Under the pieces are notes generated by a model. The model ran no database searches. It was given only the letters and a program-made list of their open reading frames with translations, and was not told the DNA's origin. From Sorghum bicolor (lineage: Eukaryota > Streptophyta > Magnoliopsida > Poales > Poaceae), in contig NC_012870.2 in NCBI RefSeq assembly GCF_000003195.3, positions 40,329,492-40,393,491 of the forward strand: 64,000 nucleotides of DNA, given 5' to 3'. Positions 33,703 to 46,041 of this stretch are shown here, piece after piece. Both the position numbers and the translations under genes were made by a program. Position 1 is the first letter of the stretch, and the number at the start of each line of letters is the position of its first letter.

Positions 33703-36700
33703 ATGCCTGTGACACTCGTCGCCGCCGACGACTGGCGCCCGTCGTCGATGACAGAGCACCGGTTGCTAGAGCTTGAGAGTGAGGGACTGTTGCGCCGCCG
33801 CACCTCGCTGTCGTCGCCAGAGTGGATCGCACCGCCGGCGGGCCACAGGGAGCCCTAGCCGCCCGAGGGCTATGTGGTGTCGTTCGCCAAGTTCCACCGC
33901 CACGGCCTGGGCGCTCCCCCGAGCCGCTTCATGCGGGCCCTCTGCTTCCACTATGGGGTGGAGCTTCAGCATTTCTCCCCGAACACCATCACCGTCGTGG
34001 CGGTCTTCGCCGCGGTGTGTGAGGGCTATCTGGGGATGATGCCCCACTGGGATCTGTGGCTCCACCTCTACAGGGGCGAGCTTTTCAACGCCCCCACCGG
34101 AACCACCGGCGTGAGGAAGCACGTGCGGGCCGGGTGCCTCAACCTGGTGTTGAAGACGAAGAAGACGGAGAGGCCGCGCGAGTACATCCCGGTGGGGTTG
34201 TCATCGAACCACGCCGGGTGGGACTCGCAGTGGTTCTACCTGAGGAACGACGACAGCCTCTTCCCTGCTTACATCGGTCGTCTGATTACGGAGCGCCCGG
34301 ACAACTGGACATACGGCGTTGTCCAGGAGCACCAGTCGCGGCTCGACCCCCTCCTCGACGCCATGAAGAAGCTGCGCCTGGAGGGCTTGTCCGCCGCTCT
34401 CGTCCTCTCGGCCGTCCATCGTCGAAGGGTCCTCCCTCTGATGTCTCGGTCATTGAGGATGGACGAGATGGGGTCGGGCGTTTCGTCCCGGGATCTCGAG
34501 GCGTGCCGGATGTCCAACGAGGCTCTGGCAGATGATGAGACCGCCGCCCGAGTTAGGGCGGCCATCGCTGGTGACTTCAAGTCGAAGCACGTCAACGACT
34601 TCCCTATGAGGCCCGACGAAGGCTCGATCGACCTGGTACGCTCTTTTCTCGCACATAACTCCCACTCTAGATTCTCCTTGATCCTTTTTAAACCTTCCTT
34701 TGTTCTGTTAGGGACGTATTGATGTCCGGTCCTCGAGGCCCCCTGTGAAGGAGGATGAGGTGGATCGCGACAGACGGCGCCAGTCCGCCGAAAAGCTGAA
34801 GTCCGCCAAGGACTCTGCAAAGAAAGGGGAGAAAAAGAAGAACCTCGACCGCCAAGCATTGGATGCGCGTCGAGCTAAATCCAGGTAGAGGGGGGAGCCT
34901 GAGGAAGAATCCCCCAGCGAAGATGATGACGACGACGAGGACAGCGATGATTTTGAGGGGATGGCGTCTCGCCTTGACCGGATCCTCGAGGGTCCGCCTC
35001 GAGGCGACGTCCAGGTCCCTCGGACGAAAGCTCCAAAGGAGGGTCCAAGCGGATCTCACCGCCCTCGGGCCGACACCCCTCCCGCGCCCATGGCTGGTCA
35101 GGTCGCGCCGCGCCCTCCCCCAGTGCCCAGGGGGGGTGGCCATGCTAGGCCCCAGGCGACGGGGCCTCTGACTTGCGGTCGGGCCGCGGCCTCCGAGAAA
35201 AGAGAGGCCGGCCACAGGAGCGCCAGTCCCGGCGCTCGTCAAGCGGGAGTCATTGCGCCAAGGCCAGCGCCTCTCCTCGAGGGGCCTAGAGCCTTGACAC
35301 GGGATGGCTTGAAGCCCACCGGTCGGGGTACTAGGAGGCGAGCTGTTCTCCCCGTGGGGTAAGCTTCTTCGTCGTTGTGAAATTTGTTTTCCTGTTCCTC
35401 TGCATTTTCTCACATGCCGATCTTTTTATGCTCATCCCTTTCTTTTCTCAGGCTAAAGCGGACACTCAAGCAGGCCCAGCCTTCCATGGCGAAAAGGCTC
35501 AAGGCGGGAGCAGTTTCCAAGGAGTCAGGTTTGTGGCTCACTTTTGGTACTTGTGATGTTCTCATGTTGGTCGTCATAGTGACCGGCCTCCATTCTTTGT
35601 TTTGCAGGATCCTCCGACTCTCGTCCTCCGGCTGACGCTGAGGGCGCCCTGTCTCGTCCCAAGCCTGCCCTGTCGCCGCCGACGCGGGTCGAGGCACCAC
35701 AGACTCAGGGGCAAGAAGGAGCCCCCGAGCCCCCTCGATTGGGGGTCGAGGCGGACCCCATTACCATCAGCGACACGTCTGGTGGCAACGAGATGTCGGG
35801 GGATGCCCACCCTATGGAGGAGGAGGCGACGACCTCCCTCATCGCGGGACGGACTCCTTGGCCCGCTGGTCTTCGCGCTCTCGAGGAGCAGAAGAAGAAA
35901 GAGGAGGAGGATGAGGAGCGGGAGCACGAGGCAACAGGGCAGCCGCAGGATCAGCAGCAGCAACAGCAGCAGCAGGAGGAACAGCAGCAGCAGCAAGAGC
36001 AGCAACAGCAGCAGCAGCAGCAGCAAGAGTAGCAGCAGCAGGATCAGGGTGGCCAAAAGGAAGGACCATTCGAGCCCCCGCCTCAATGTCTGGCCCAACC
36101 AGTACCACCGGCGCCGCAAGAGCCCGGCGAGTAGGAGGAAGGTTTGCCGGTATACGGCCCTCCAACCCCAGCGTGGATCCTTCCGGGGGCGCCTGCCGCG
36201 ATACGGGCAGAGTCGGGGCGAGCGGACGGAGTGGTGGCACTTGCGTGCATGATGCGCACCCCCGCCGACCCCGAGTCCGAGATCAGGAGGACGATCTACG
36301 GCATGGACGAGATCGCCCCAGGGTTCCTCTGGGAGCGCCGGGCATGGGAGGACCGCTTTCCCTCTAAGGAGGACGAAATTGGGTCGTCGGGGAGTAAGGA
36401 CAGTACCTAGAAGACGGTGGACGATGATGGGCGGTTCCCATGCCTCGTCGACCTGTTCTTGCGCCATGGGGGCTCCCTCGAGACCGTCGAGAACCTTATC
36501 CGCGGCGTCAAGGCGCGGGCCGATCGAGAAATTGAGAACTGGTGCCCCGATCAGATTCGTATCCGGGCTTCCACCGATCCGTCCGAGCCCAACATCTTCC
36601 TCGATGATAAAAAGGAGGCCGAGAAGTGGGAACATGTCGAGGAGCTCCGCCTTTGGATGAAGCACGTGGTGGGCTCCTGTCGGACATCATCAACAACGGG

Positions 36701-38010
36701 CTCGGGCCGGCTTATTTTGTAAGTGCTTTTCGATCTTTAACCCTCATGGGGCCTTTTGGTTTTGCGTTCTAACCGTTCGACCCCCGGCTCGCAGGACATG
36801 AAAGAGACCTCCCGCATCAAGTCGAGCTTCATTCACGCCACAAGAGGCGGCTGGGAGCAGCTCCCCGTCCTCAAGGACCAACTCCTCGAGTCGCAAGAAA
36901 AACTCCTTAAGGCCTATAAAGACCTCATAGCGCTCGGGGAGGAGAAGAAGGCGAGGGAGGCTGCCTTGGCCGAGGCTCGAGAAGCCTCAAGGAAGGCGGA
37001 GGAGGAAACGACGATGCTACGGGAGCGGGCTCTGACGGTCGAGGAGGCCGCATCCAGAGCTCGGGAGGAGGCCCTGTCCTACAAGAGCGTCATTGCAGAC
37101 CTGGACAAGGAGAAGGGCCTTCTCAAGACTGACCTGGACTCCCTTCAAGAGTCCTTTCAAAAGATGAAGGTGGAGCACGTGAACGGCGAGATCGCCAGGA
37201 GCGCCACGGAGGAAGCCAAGAAGAAGGCCCTCGAAGATCTCGAAGCGGAGCGGGCTCGATCCCGCAGGCTCTCTGATGACGTCGAACGTCTGAAGGGAGA
37301 GCTGTTGGAGAAGAGTGGGGCTATTGCTCAGGCTGGCAAGGCGATCGAGGATCTCCGCATTACCAACACTGAGCTGACCCGCTCCAACAGAGAGATCGAG
37401 AGGGCCAACACCAGACTAGTCGGCGAGAACACGGCCTTGGAGGAGAGTGTTCGCGGTATGTTTCCTTTGTCGGATTTCTTTTTTGGCGTGTGCTTGGTTT
37501 TCCCTAAAGTTTCTTGTATTGGTATTTACAGGGCTTAAGGACGAACTCCTAATCGCCCAAGCCGAGGCCCGTAATGTTAAGGCCCAGCTCGAGGCGGAGG
37601 TTGCTTATCACCGTCGCGTGCGGACGGCGATAAACGACCTTTCGACCTCCTGGGAGGTCGAGCCTGTGGACGAGTCGAAGGAGGACGCTCGAGGCGACGC
37701 ACTGGTCGACCAGCTGTGCTACTTAGGCGCGACGCTGAGAGATCGGGTGCGGGATGCCCTCCACATCGGGGTGAAGCGGGCGATGGCGGTTGTCTGCTCT
37801 GGCTTCTCCTACGACATGGAGGTAGTGTCCCATGGCTTCGTCACCGACATCTCTAAGACCGACGCGGAGAACGAAGAGAGGCTCCATGCCTTGATTGATG
37901 ACGCGGAGGCTCCTGGAGAGAGGCTGGCCAAGTTATTTGAGCCTGAGGTGCTTCTTCCTGAGACTAGCTCGGGCGGAGGCGAGGGTGGTGAGGATCGTGC
38001 CATGGACTGA
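33703..38010 (+). pseudogene. F: spliced accessory gene (gypsy-type 'transposase 28' domain plus coiled coil)
   Basis: A plus-strand gene antisense to gag-pol. I infer six exons with GT-AG introns: 33703-34635, 34712-35358, 35452-35528, 35608-36718, 36795-37455 and 37532-38010. Exon 1 encodes the domain known in Pfam as putative gypsy type transposon (PF04195; motifs FHRHGLGAPPSRFMRALCFH, LNLVLKTKK). Exon 4 has an acidic part and a polyglutamine run. Exon 5 is a long Glu/Lys/Arg coiled coil. The function is unknown; despite the Pfam name no catalytic centre is established. Five in-frame TAG codons (33856, 34886, 36030, 36132, 36408) and one shift near 36670 disable it. The splice phases otherwise agree across the six exons, which supports the model. 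Confidence 0.75.
35952..36049 (+). repeat. CAG/CAA repeat encoding polyglutamine
   Basis: About 30 CAG or CAA codons broken by a few GAG/GAA, in frame in exon 4 of the accessory gene. A TAG at 36030-36032 interrupts it. The same run shows as poly-Leu or poly-Ala in other frames; those frames are not genes. Confidence 0.85.
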
Positions 38011-38562
38011 GGCCTGCGAGCCTGCTCAGGGTGCCTGGGGCCCCTTGTATAATACTTTATTAATTCTGTTTTTGAGCGATACAGTAACTTTTGGTAATTG
38101 TTAAATGTTTATTTGTCTTTCCGCTCGAGGTTCTTTTATTTCTCTTTGTGCCAACGTATGTGTTCCTTGTTCGATTTTTCGTAAAAGACAGCTTCGATTA
38201 CCTCGAGGGTGAGGGAGTGAGTAGAGTTTCCATAGCCCGGGGGCATAGGAGTTCCCAGGCTCGTTATCCCTCGGCCCCTAAGGGGTTCGAGGCGCCTTAA
38301 CTACTTGATCATGCAAGGTTTACTAAGTAAGAGATAAATTTTTGGCTTTTTTCGACACTTGGGGGGGTCGCCCCCCTGGTAGCCCCCGAGGGGGTGTTGA
38401 CTATGATGGGTCATAGTCGGCGCCCCCTTCTAACGTCGAGATTATGACTTGTAAAGCCTTGGTACAAAAAGAAGTTGCTCGAGGGAAAGACTTCATCTAT
38501 TCATACATTCGTTTACAAAGTCTCGGTACAAAATATACGTAGGAACATAAAGTTTTGAACTT
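38011..38562. other. F: gap between the accessory-gene end and the pol end
   Basis: The two genes converge here. Just after the accessory stop lies an AT-rich stretch (tataatactttattaattctg, 38047-38068), a plausible polyadenylation region for the plus-strand gene. No ORF of note on either strand. Confidence 0.5.
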
Positions 38563-40395
38563 CTAGGGGTAGAATCGACGTAGCTGTTCGATGTTCCACG
38601 CGTTGGTGAAGACCGCCCCCTTCTCATCCGCTAACTTGTACGTTCCCGGCTTTAAAACCTCGGCCACCACGTATGGGCCTTCCCAAGGCGGAGTCAGCTT
38701 GTGGCGTCCTTGATTGCTTTGCCGTCATCGCAGAACAAGGTCGCCCACGTTTAAGTCCCTCTTGTGCACGTGCTTGTCGTGGTAACGTCGAAGTTTTTGC
38801 TGATATCTGGCAGAGTTGAGGAGGGCCATGTCTCGAGCCTCCTCGAGTTGGTCGACCGCGTTTTCTTGAGTCTCCTTATTTGATTGCTCATTGTACGCTT
38901 TGAGTCGAGGGGACCCATACTCGAGGTCTGTGGGGAGGACAGCCTCAGAGCCGTATACCATGAAGAATGGGGTGAATTTTGTGGCCCTGCTCGGTGTTGT
39001 CCTTAGGCTCCAAAGGACCGAGGAAAGTTCCTCGACCCATTTCTTTCCGAATTTCTTCAAGTGATTGTAGATCCTTGGTTTGAGTCCTTGTAGAATCATG
39101 CCGTTGGCACGCTCGACCTGGCCGTTAGTTCGAGGGTGGGCTACTGCCGACCAGTTCACACGGATGTGATGCTGATCGCAGAAGTCCAAGAACTTTTTGC
39201 CGGTGAACTGAGTGCCGTTGTCGGTGATGATGACGTTGGGAATCCCAAACCGGTGGATGATGTTGGTGAAGAAAAGGACGGCCTGCTCGGAGCGGATGTT
39301 GGCGATGGGTCGAGCCTCGATCCACTTGGAGAATTTGTCGATAGCCACCAGCAAGTGGGTGTACCCTCCTTTCGCCTTTTGTAGGGGCCCTACTAAGTCG
39401 AGCCCCCATACCGCAAATGGCCATGTAATGGGGATCATCTGAAGAGCATGGGCGGGCAAGTGCGTCTGTTTGGCGTAGAACTGGCACCCGTGACATGAGC
39501 GCATGAGCTCGATGGCATCTGCTATGGCCGTTGGCCAGTAGAAGCCTTGTCGAAAAGCGTTCCCTACGAGGGTCCGTGGAGCAGCGTGGTGGCCGTAAGA
39601 CCCTGAGTGTAGGTCCTCGTGGAGTTTCCGCCCTTCTTCCATGGTGATGCAACGCTGCAAGACACCCGTCGGGCTTCGTCGGTATAGCTCATTGCCTTCG
39701 CCGTATATCACATATGACTTGGCCCGTCGAGCGATACGACGGGCTTCAGATCGATCTTCTGGCAGCTCGCAGCGGATTAGGTAGTCGAGGAACGGTGTGC
39801 GCCAGTAGAACGGTCGATTGGGCCGCCGTTCTACCTCCATCACCTCAGCTGCCATCAATAGTGCGTTGACGGTGTCGGTTGGCTGGGCGGAAGCGGCATC
39901 AATGCCAGCCCCCGAGCCCAAGTCGACGGATGGCTCGTGAAGATCTCTTGAGAACGCGTCGGGCGGTACCGTGCCTCGGGTCGACGCGATCTTGGTGAGT
40001 TCGTCGGCTGCTTTGTTGTAGCATCGGGCGACAAGGACGAGCTCGAGGCCATGGAATTTGTCCTCGAGTCGACGGACTTCTTTGCAGTACGCCTCCATTT
40101 TCGGGTCGTGGCAGCTTGAGGTCTTCATTACTTGATCGATGACGAGTTGGGAGTCGCCTCGGACGTCAAGGCGTCGGACTCCTAGCTCGATGGCGATCTT
40201 GAGACCGTTGATGAGGGCCTCGTATTCTGCAACATTGTTGGATGCAGCAAAGTGAATCCTGATGACGTACCTCATATGGACGCCCAAGGGCGAAATGAAC
40301 AGCAGGCTGGCCCCGGCCCCCGTTTTCATGAGTAACCCGTCGAAATACATCATCCACAGCTCCGCCTGGACCTGAGTCGGGGGAGCTGGGAGTCT
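38563..40395 (-). pseudogene. F: second RNase H and integrase part of pol
   Basis: Minus strand. It begins with an archaeal-type RNase H (YFDG, EYEAL, RGDSQLV, and NKAADEL near the end). Then comes the HHCC zinc finger (HxxxxxGSYGHH ... CHGCQF) and the DDE core: WGLDLVGP, ITDNGTQF and GQVERANG. After VGDLVLR a TGA (38725-38727) interrupts the frame; the same frame runs on through the conserved integrase tail (LTPPWEGPYVV, LRRFYP) to TAG at 38563. No chromodomain. The upstream RT frame joins with a frameshift near 40395, between the two RNase H domains. Integrase would insert the cDNA. All catalytic Asp/Glu residues are present, but the frame is broken. Confidence 0.88.
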
Positions 40396-41783
40396 GTCCA
40401 TTCCGCGACGAAGTCTACCAGGGCTTGCGATTTGATGGCCTTGCGAGGCGCATAGGTGAGAGTCTCACTCATAAGCTCGACCGACCATTTAGCTATTCTT
40501 CCCGTGGCCTCCTTACTCTGGATTATCTCGCCCAGGAGGAAAGACGAGACCACCGTGATGGGGTGACCGAGGAAGTAGTGTTGTAGCTTGCGGCGTGCGA
40601 GGATTACAGCATAGATCAGCTTCTGAATTTGGGGGTAACGTGCCTTGGTCTCCGAGAGTACCTCGCTGACGAAATAGACCGGCCTCTGGACTGGCAATGC
40701 ATGCCCCTCCTCCTGCCTTTCAACCACCACCGCCGCACTGACAACCTAGGTCGTCAAAGCAACGTAAAGGAGCAGTGGTTCCGCAGGCTGAGGTGGGACC
40801 AGGACTGGTGCTGAGGTTAGCGTTTTCTTCAGACTTTCGAGGGCTTCCTCGGCCTCGGGGGTCCAAGAGAAACGCTCGACCTTCTTTAGAAGTCGATACA
40901 ATGGCAACGCCTTTTCTCCTAGTCTTGAGATAAATCGACTCAACGCTGCTAGACATCCGGTGACTCTCTGCATGCCCTTGATGTCCCGAATCGGCCCCAT
41001 TCTTGTGATGGCCGCGACTTTCTTGGGGTTGACCTCGATCCCGCGCTGGGAAATGATGTACCCTAGGAGCATGCCTCAAGGCACGCCGAAAATGCATTTC
41101 TCGGGATTGAGCTTGATCTGGTTGGCCCGTAAGCAGCTAAAAGCGATCTCGAGGTCCTGGATCAGGTCTCCTCGCCGTTTTGATTTGACGACAATGTCGT
41201 CGACATAGGCCTCGACCGTCGAGCCTATGTGCTTGCCAAACACGTGGAGCATACAGCGCTGGTATGTGGCTCCCGCGTTTCGAAGCCCGAATGGCATGGT
41301 TACATAGCAATACAGCCCAAAAGGTGTGATGAAAGAGGTCGCGAGCTGGTCGGACTCTTTCATTTTTATTTGATGGTAACCAGAATATGCATCAAGGAAA
41401 GAAAGGGTTTCACATCCCGCATTAGAATCGACAATCTGATCAATACGTGGTAATGGAAAAGGAACTTTCGGACATGCTTTATTTAGACTTGTATAATCGA
41501 CACACATCCTCATTTTCCCATTCTTTTTCTTAACTAATACAGGGTTTGCTAACCAGTCGGGATGATGAACCTCCTTGATGAATCCAGCCGTCAAAAGCTT
41601 GTGGATTTCCTCGCCAATGATCTTGTGCTTCTCCTCGTCGAATCGGCGCAACCGCTGCTTCACTGGCTTGAAACCGGGTCGAATCTCCAAGGAGTGCTCG
41701 GCGACTTCCCTCGGTATGCCTGGCATGTCCGAGCGACTCCATGCGAACATGTCGGCGTTCGCACGGAGAAAGTCGACGAGCAC
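40396..41783 (-). pseudogene. F: reverse transcriptase and first RNase H
   Basis: Minus strand. The RT fingers and palm run from IRPGFKPVKQRLRRF through NPVLVKKKNGKMRMCVDYT, DAYSGYHQI and MPFGLRNAGATYQR to the catalytic YVDD (near 41200). A TGA (41076-41078) falls after the palm, then the thumb (LLGYIISQRGIEVNP) and a gypsy-type RNase H follow, with a TAG at 40746-40748 where the first catalytic region would be. The normal RT catalytic Asp pair is kept. Together these domains would copy element RNA into DNA in the particle. Confidence 0.9.
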
Positions 41784-42557
41784 AGCTTCCTATTTGGGGT
41801 CGAGATTGGCGCTGATCGTCAGCACCTTGCCGTCGGAGTCGTTGGGGTCGAGCGGGATCTTCTTGGTTCCTTCTGCCGCCTCGAAGTTGCCCGCGTGGCG
41901 CTTGGGCTCTGGAGCCTCAGCGGCCAGGGCTTCGAGCTTTGCGATGAGCTCGGTGGAGTTATCGACCGCCTCCCCATACTAGACGCACTCGATGTCGCAC
42001 TCGTATGCATGCTCGAAGGAGGAGCTGATAGTGATGACGCCTTTGGGGCCTGGCATCTTCAGCTTCAAGTAGGTGTAGTTGGGTATAGCCATGAATTTGG
42101 CGTAGCCCGGGCGCCCGATGATGGCGTGGTACGTGCCCCAGAACCCGACCACCTCAAAGGTGAGGGTCTCCTTCCTAAAGTTGGCTGCCATGCCAAAGCA
42201 GACCGGTAGGTCGATCCGACCTACTGGCAGCGCCTTTTTCCCCGGCACGACGCCGTGGAAACCACCGGCGCTTGGTTGAAGCCGTCCCCTATCGATGCCG
42301 AGGAGGTCGAGTGTCTCAAGGTAGATGATGTTGAGGCTGTTGCCTCCATCCATTAGCACCTTTGAGAGCCGGGTGTTGACGATGATGGGGTCGACGACGA
42401 GCGGGTAGACGCCTGGGGCAATCACCTTGTCGGGGTGGTCCTCTCGGTCGAAGGTGATGGGTGTGCTCGACCAGCTGAGGTACTGGGGCACCGCCATTCT
42501 CGCCGCGAAGACCTCACGACGTTCCTTTTTGCGCTGCCTCGTGATCAACTGTGTCGA
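41784..42557 (-). pseudogene. F: retropepsin-like protease region
   Basis: Same frame as gag and RT. The active-site region reads LMDGGNSLNIIY (near 42330-42365), where relatives usually have DGGSG or DGGSS; Asp is kept. The later IIGRPGYAKFMA motif (near 42090-42125) is the C-terminal flap partner. TAG codons follow at 41979-41981 and 41790-41792. It would cleave the Gag-Pol polyprotein. Confidence 0.75.
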
Positions 42558-44942
42558 GGGCCCACCATAGATCATGTAGCAATCGTGGACGGCAGGGAAA
42601 CCATCGTCGTCATTGCTGCCCTCCTTGTCGCCGCCCTTCTCCTTCTTGGGGTCGTCGCGCGTGTCCTTTCTGAACCCCAGGCCATCGAAATGCTTTTTCA
42701 GCATACGACAGTCCTTGAGCCTGTGGTTGGCTCCTCCTTTATGGTAAGGGCATGGTTCCTCTAGCATCTTATCGAAGATACCTCCATCTGGGAGACCTCG
42801 AGGCTTCTTCCGCTCCATGGCGGCGACAAGGTCGTCGTCGAAGTTCTCCTGCTTGAACTGCCGCGCTTTCTGCTTCTTCTTGTTCTTCTTGGGCCCTCGA
42901 CGGGGGGGCTCGTCTTCATCGGTAGGTTGCTTGCCTTTCCTTCCCTCACAACTGAAGAAGGCGCCGACTGCCTCCTCCCCTGCTGCGTAGTTTGCCACTA
43001 CGTCCATTAGCTCATCGACGGTCTGAGGGCGATTCCGGCCCAATTCTCGTACCAGGTCTCGACTGGTGGTACCAGAGACGAAGGCCAGGATGACGTCATG
43101 GTCGGGGATATGTGGCAACTCGGTGCGCTGCTTTGAGAAGCGTCGAGCATACTCTCGAAGAGTTTCTCCTGACTTCTACTTGCATTTGCTGAGGTCCCAC
43201 GAGTTCCCGGGCCGTATGTAGGTCCCTTTGAAATTACCCTCGAAGACTTTAACCAAATCGACCCAGTCGTGGATCTGATTCGCTGGAAGTTCCTCGAGCC
43301 ATCGACGGGCGGTGTCGGAGAGGAACAGTGGTAGCTGTCTGATGATGGCTCGATCATCTCCTCGAGCGCCTCCTAGCTGACAGGCCAGCCTGAAATCGGC
43401 CAGCCATAACTCTGGTTTGGTCTCGCCATTGTATTTCGCGATGTTGGTCGAGGGTCGGAATGGACTAGGCAGGGGTGTGCTGCGGATTGCCCTGCTGAAC
43501 ACCCGTGGACCTGGTGGCTCGGGAGCCACCCGGTCGTCGTCGCTGTCGTACCTTCCACCGCGATGTGCGCTATAACCGCGTTCTTCCGCATCCCCGTACC
43601 GACGGCGTCGATTTTCTTTGATGTCATGCCGTGCGTCGTGTCGACGCTGATTGTCGACAGGGAGGGCGAGAGTGGTCTTTCTTCCTCGAGGGGGTGGTTG
43701 TTGATGGACTGACACCTCCTTTTCATTTTGGGGCGGCTCATCATGCTTTTCAGTTGCAGCTCCTCATCGTCGAGAAGCCGAGCTTTCAGCTTGTTGAACC
43801 GCCGCTACCTGGAGCAGAGTCTGTACCTCGTCTCGAATGCGTCGAGCTTGGGAGTTCGATGGCTCCGGCATGTTGCACAGTAGCATTGTCGCCGCCACTA
43901 CATTCTAGCCTGCTCAAGGGAAACGGCTGAGAGGCTGCTCTGGTTCTGCGTCTCCGACGATTTGTCGATGTACCTCTCGAGCGAGTCTGCGGACACTTCC
44001 GCCCGGCGGGTAGGGCAGGTCTTGCTCAAGGATTTGCTCGAGCAGGACGAGGCGCTCACGGTCTTCGTCAAGCTTCATCTTGAGCTCCCGTAGCTGTGCA
44101 AGCTGCGCAGCCCTGTCTTCCTGTGGAGGGGGGTCGACCTGTCCGTCGTTCCCAGGCGTCCTGGGGTCTTCCCGTGCTGCAGGGGCTCGACCGCCCGCAG
44201 CAGCATCCTGCGTCTCGTCTGTAGTTTCTACTGCCCCGTCGACGTGATAGCATTCCCTTGTAGGGTCGTAGCTATCAGTCTCGGAGTCGGAGTCCGGCTC
44301 GGCAGCGTAGAAACATCCACGTCCCTCTTCCAGCAGCCGCTGCCTGAGTGAGGTGATCGTGTATCGCCCAGGGCCTAGGCGGCGGAGGCCTCGCACCTGA
44401 GAGAAATCCGACAGTTCGGACGTCGGTCGTAGTGCTTCAGAGTCACGTGGGAGGACCATTGGTCTCTCCACGTACGTCTGGGCGTTTGGGCATATTGCTC
44501 TGGTGAGCGACGCCATGACGTTGTCCAATCCGAATGGCAGTGCCCTTCTTGGAGTGAACAACCCGTGTGGAAGCAGCTTAGCAGCGGTGGGGGAGGGCGC
44601 GCGAGACACGTCCCCTCCCGTCGTCGTGCGGTGTTGAGCCGTCGTGCCCGCGGTTCCGGCACATGGTGCTGCCGGCACATGGCCCACCTCCTGCCTCGCA
44701 CGAGTTGCCGGTCGTGATGAGGCAGAGGGGCGGCGGTGGTGCTGTCCGCGCCTCTTCTTGGGCGGGGAGGCGTGGTGGCGAGGGCGTCTCGGGGCCCTCG
44801 ACCGTGCTGGTGCAACGCGGGCTCCTCCTAGATCTTTGACTGAGAGCAAGATCATGTCGTAGCCGGAGCCCGTGGACATGAACTCGAGACTCCCAAACCA
44901 AATCATCGTGGAGTGCGGAATCGGCGAGGCGAGAGTAGCCAT
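42558..44942 (-). pseudogene. F: Gag
   Basis: Minus strand. I choose the ATG at 44942 (MATLASP); an earlier ATG at 44975 lies only seven bases from the primer site. The N-terminal half is low-complexity (Arg/Pro, then Asp/Glu) with a predicted coil (QLRELKMKLDEDRERL). The capsid core is at about 43470-43000 (STNIAKYNGETKPELWLADF, FLSDTARRWLEELP). A modified knuckle, CPYHKGGANHRLKDC, is near 42720-42765. Stops: TGA 43914, TAG 43905, TGA 43764, TAG 43176, all in one frame that continues into protease and RT. It would build the particle. Confidence 0.85.
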
Positions 44943-44981
44943 CTGGGAAGGAGTGGGAAATCGATGAAAAAACACGCAGGG

Positions 44982-44999
44982 CCCCTACCTGGCGCGCCA
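44982..44999 (-). other. F: primer-binding site
   Basis: On the minus strand TGGCGCGCCAGGTAGGGG begins two bases after the LTR end. I do not assign the tRNA with confidence; Tat-lineage elements often use a tRNA-Arg. Confidence 0.75.
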
Positions 45000-45001
45000 A
45001 C

Positions 45002-46041
45002 TGTCGGTGTTTTCCCCCCGGGAGGTCACACCAACAAGTAAATTTGTATGCATGCTCCCGTTCCCAGATAGTGATGCAAGAAGACACAAAGATTTATCCT
45101 GGTTTGGGCAAGAGAAAGCCCTACGTCCAGCGGGGGAAGTTTGTATTATCTTACACCGAAGTGCTTGTACAGGGGCGAATACAAGCGTGGTATGAAGTAT
45201 GGGAGTTCTACTGCGTATGGGCGTGGTGTTGCCTCACGTGTTGTTGTCTATCTATTCCTGAGTCCTTCCTTTTATAGCACCAAGGAGAGACCCAGGGTAC
45301 ATGTATAGGTGTCAGAGTAGGGGTCGATAGAAGCATGGAGCGCTGACCTACTCGAGGCTTCCGTACCGGCGTAGCCTCGAGCCGTCCCATCTTGGTAGCC
45401 TGGTAATGATTACGCGTGCCCCTGCATCCTGCTATGCGCGCCGTCTTGGGCTGGTTCAACGGTCGCACGCTTGTACGGCATGGCGGCAGATCCGGCAAGG
45501 TGGTTGTGGTGTTGTCAGTCGACGCCCAACTCGTCTTCAGGAAGGAACCGTGTGTGGTCGAGGGTCGGACGTCGTGCAATGCCCTATTACCCGGAGCGCT
45601 GACCTTGGTTGCCTCAAGGGAGTACCGATTGGACGTTCCATCCCTATTTCCCGCGTCCTGACACGCCCTGGGCCGTTTGGTGGGCAAGGCTGCAAAAAGA
45701 ACGACGGGACGGGTGCCTGTTATCACGCCTCCCGTGACCAGTGTGTTAGGTGGGAATGCGGCGGGCGCGTTAAATGTCCTGGCTCTCGTGCGCGCGTCAG
45801 GCGGCGGACAGTGTCCTTGCGCTCGATGCTCCTTGATTTGCTCAGGCCTGTTTCCGTATTCGACGATAGCTGGTGCTCGACCCTTGATCGATTCGCTCGA
45901 TGCTATTTCCGTCTTCGAGGCTGCGGCCGTCGATGGCTGCGCATATGTATGACTAGAGCGTCGAGTTGATGGCCTCGACCTGCGTACGGATAATCTCGTT
46001 ATGTGCATCGGTGAGGGTACCCCCTATTGATACCCTCGATA
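45002..46041 (-). repeat. F: 5' LTR
   Basis: Direct repeat of 31734-32773. The terminal plus-strand bases are CCTCGATA instead of CCTCGACA, so the canonical CA end has mutated to TA. About 30 substitutions from its partner by eye, mostly C/T and G/A. Confidence 0.9.

Larger units (their letters stand above)
31734..46041 (-). mobile_element. F: Tat-lineage Ty3/gypsy element with a reverse-strand accessory gene
   Basis: A 14.3 kb minus-strand element with 1040-bp LTRs (31734-32773, 45002-46041). Order on the minus strand: 5' LTR, primer site, gag, protease, RT, RNase H, a second RNase H, integrase without a chromodomain, a long 3' region, polypurine tract, 3' LTR. The 3' region carries a spliced gene on the opposite (plus) strand. 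Two RNase H domains and the antisense accessory ORF are marks of the Tat lineage of plant gypsy elements. All coding parts have stops or frameshifts. By eye the LTRs differ at about 30 sites (3%), nearly all transitions. It is inserted in the gag of G. Confidence 0.9.

Noticed and set aside
35574..36665. 363-codon minus-strand ORF with a poly-Leu run
   Set aside because: It is the reverse of the CAG repeat and GC-rich accessory exon 4; no start context or domain.
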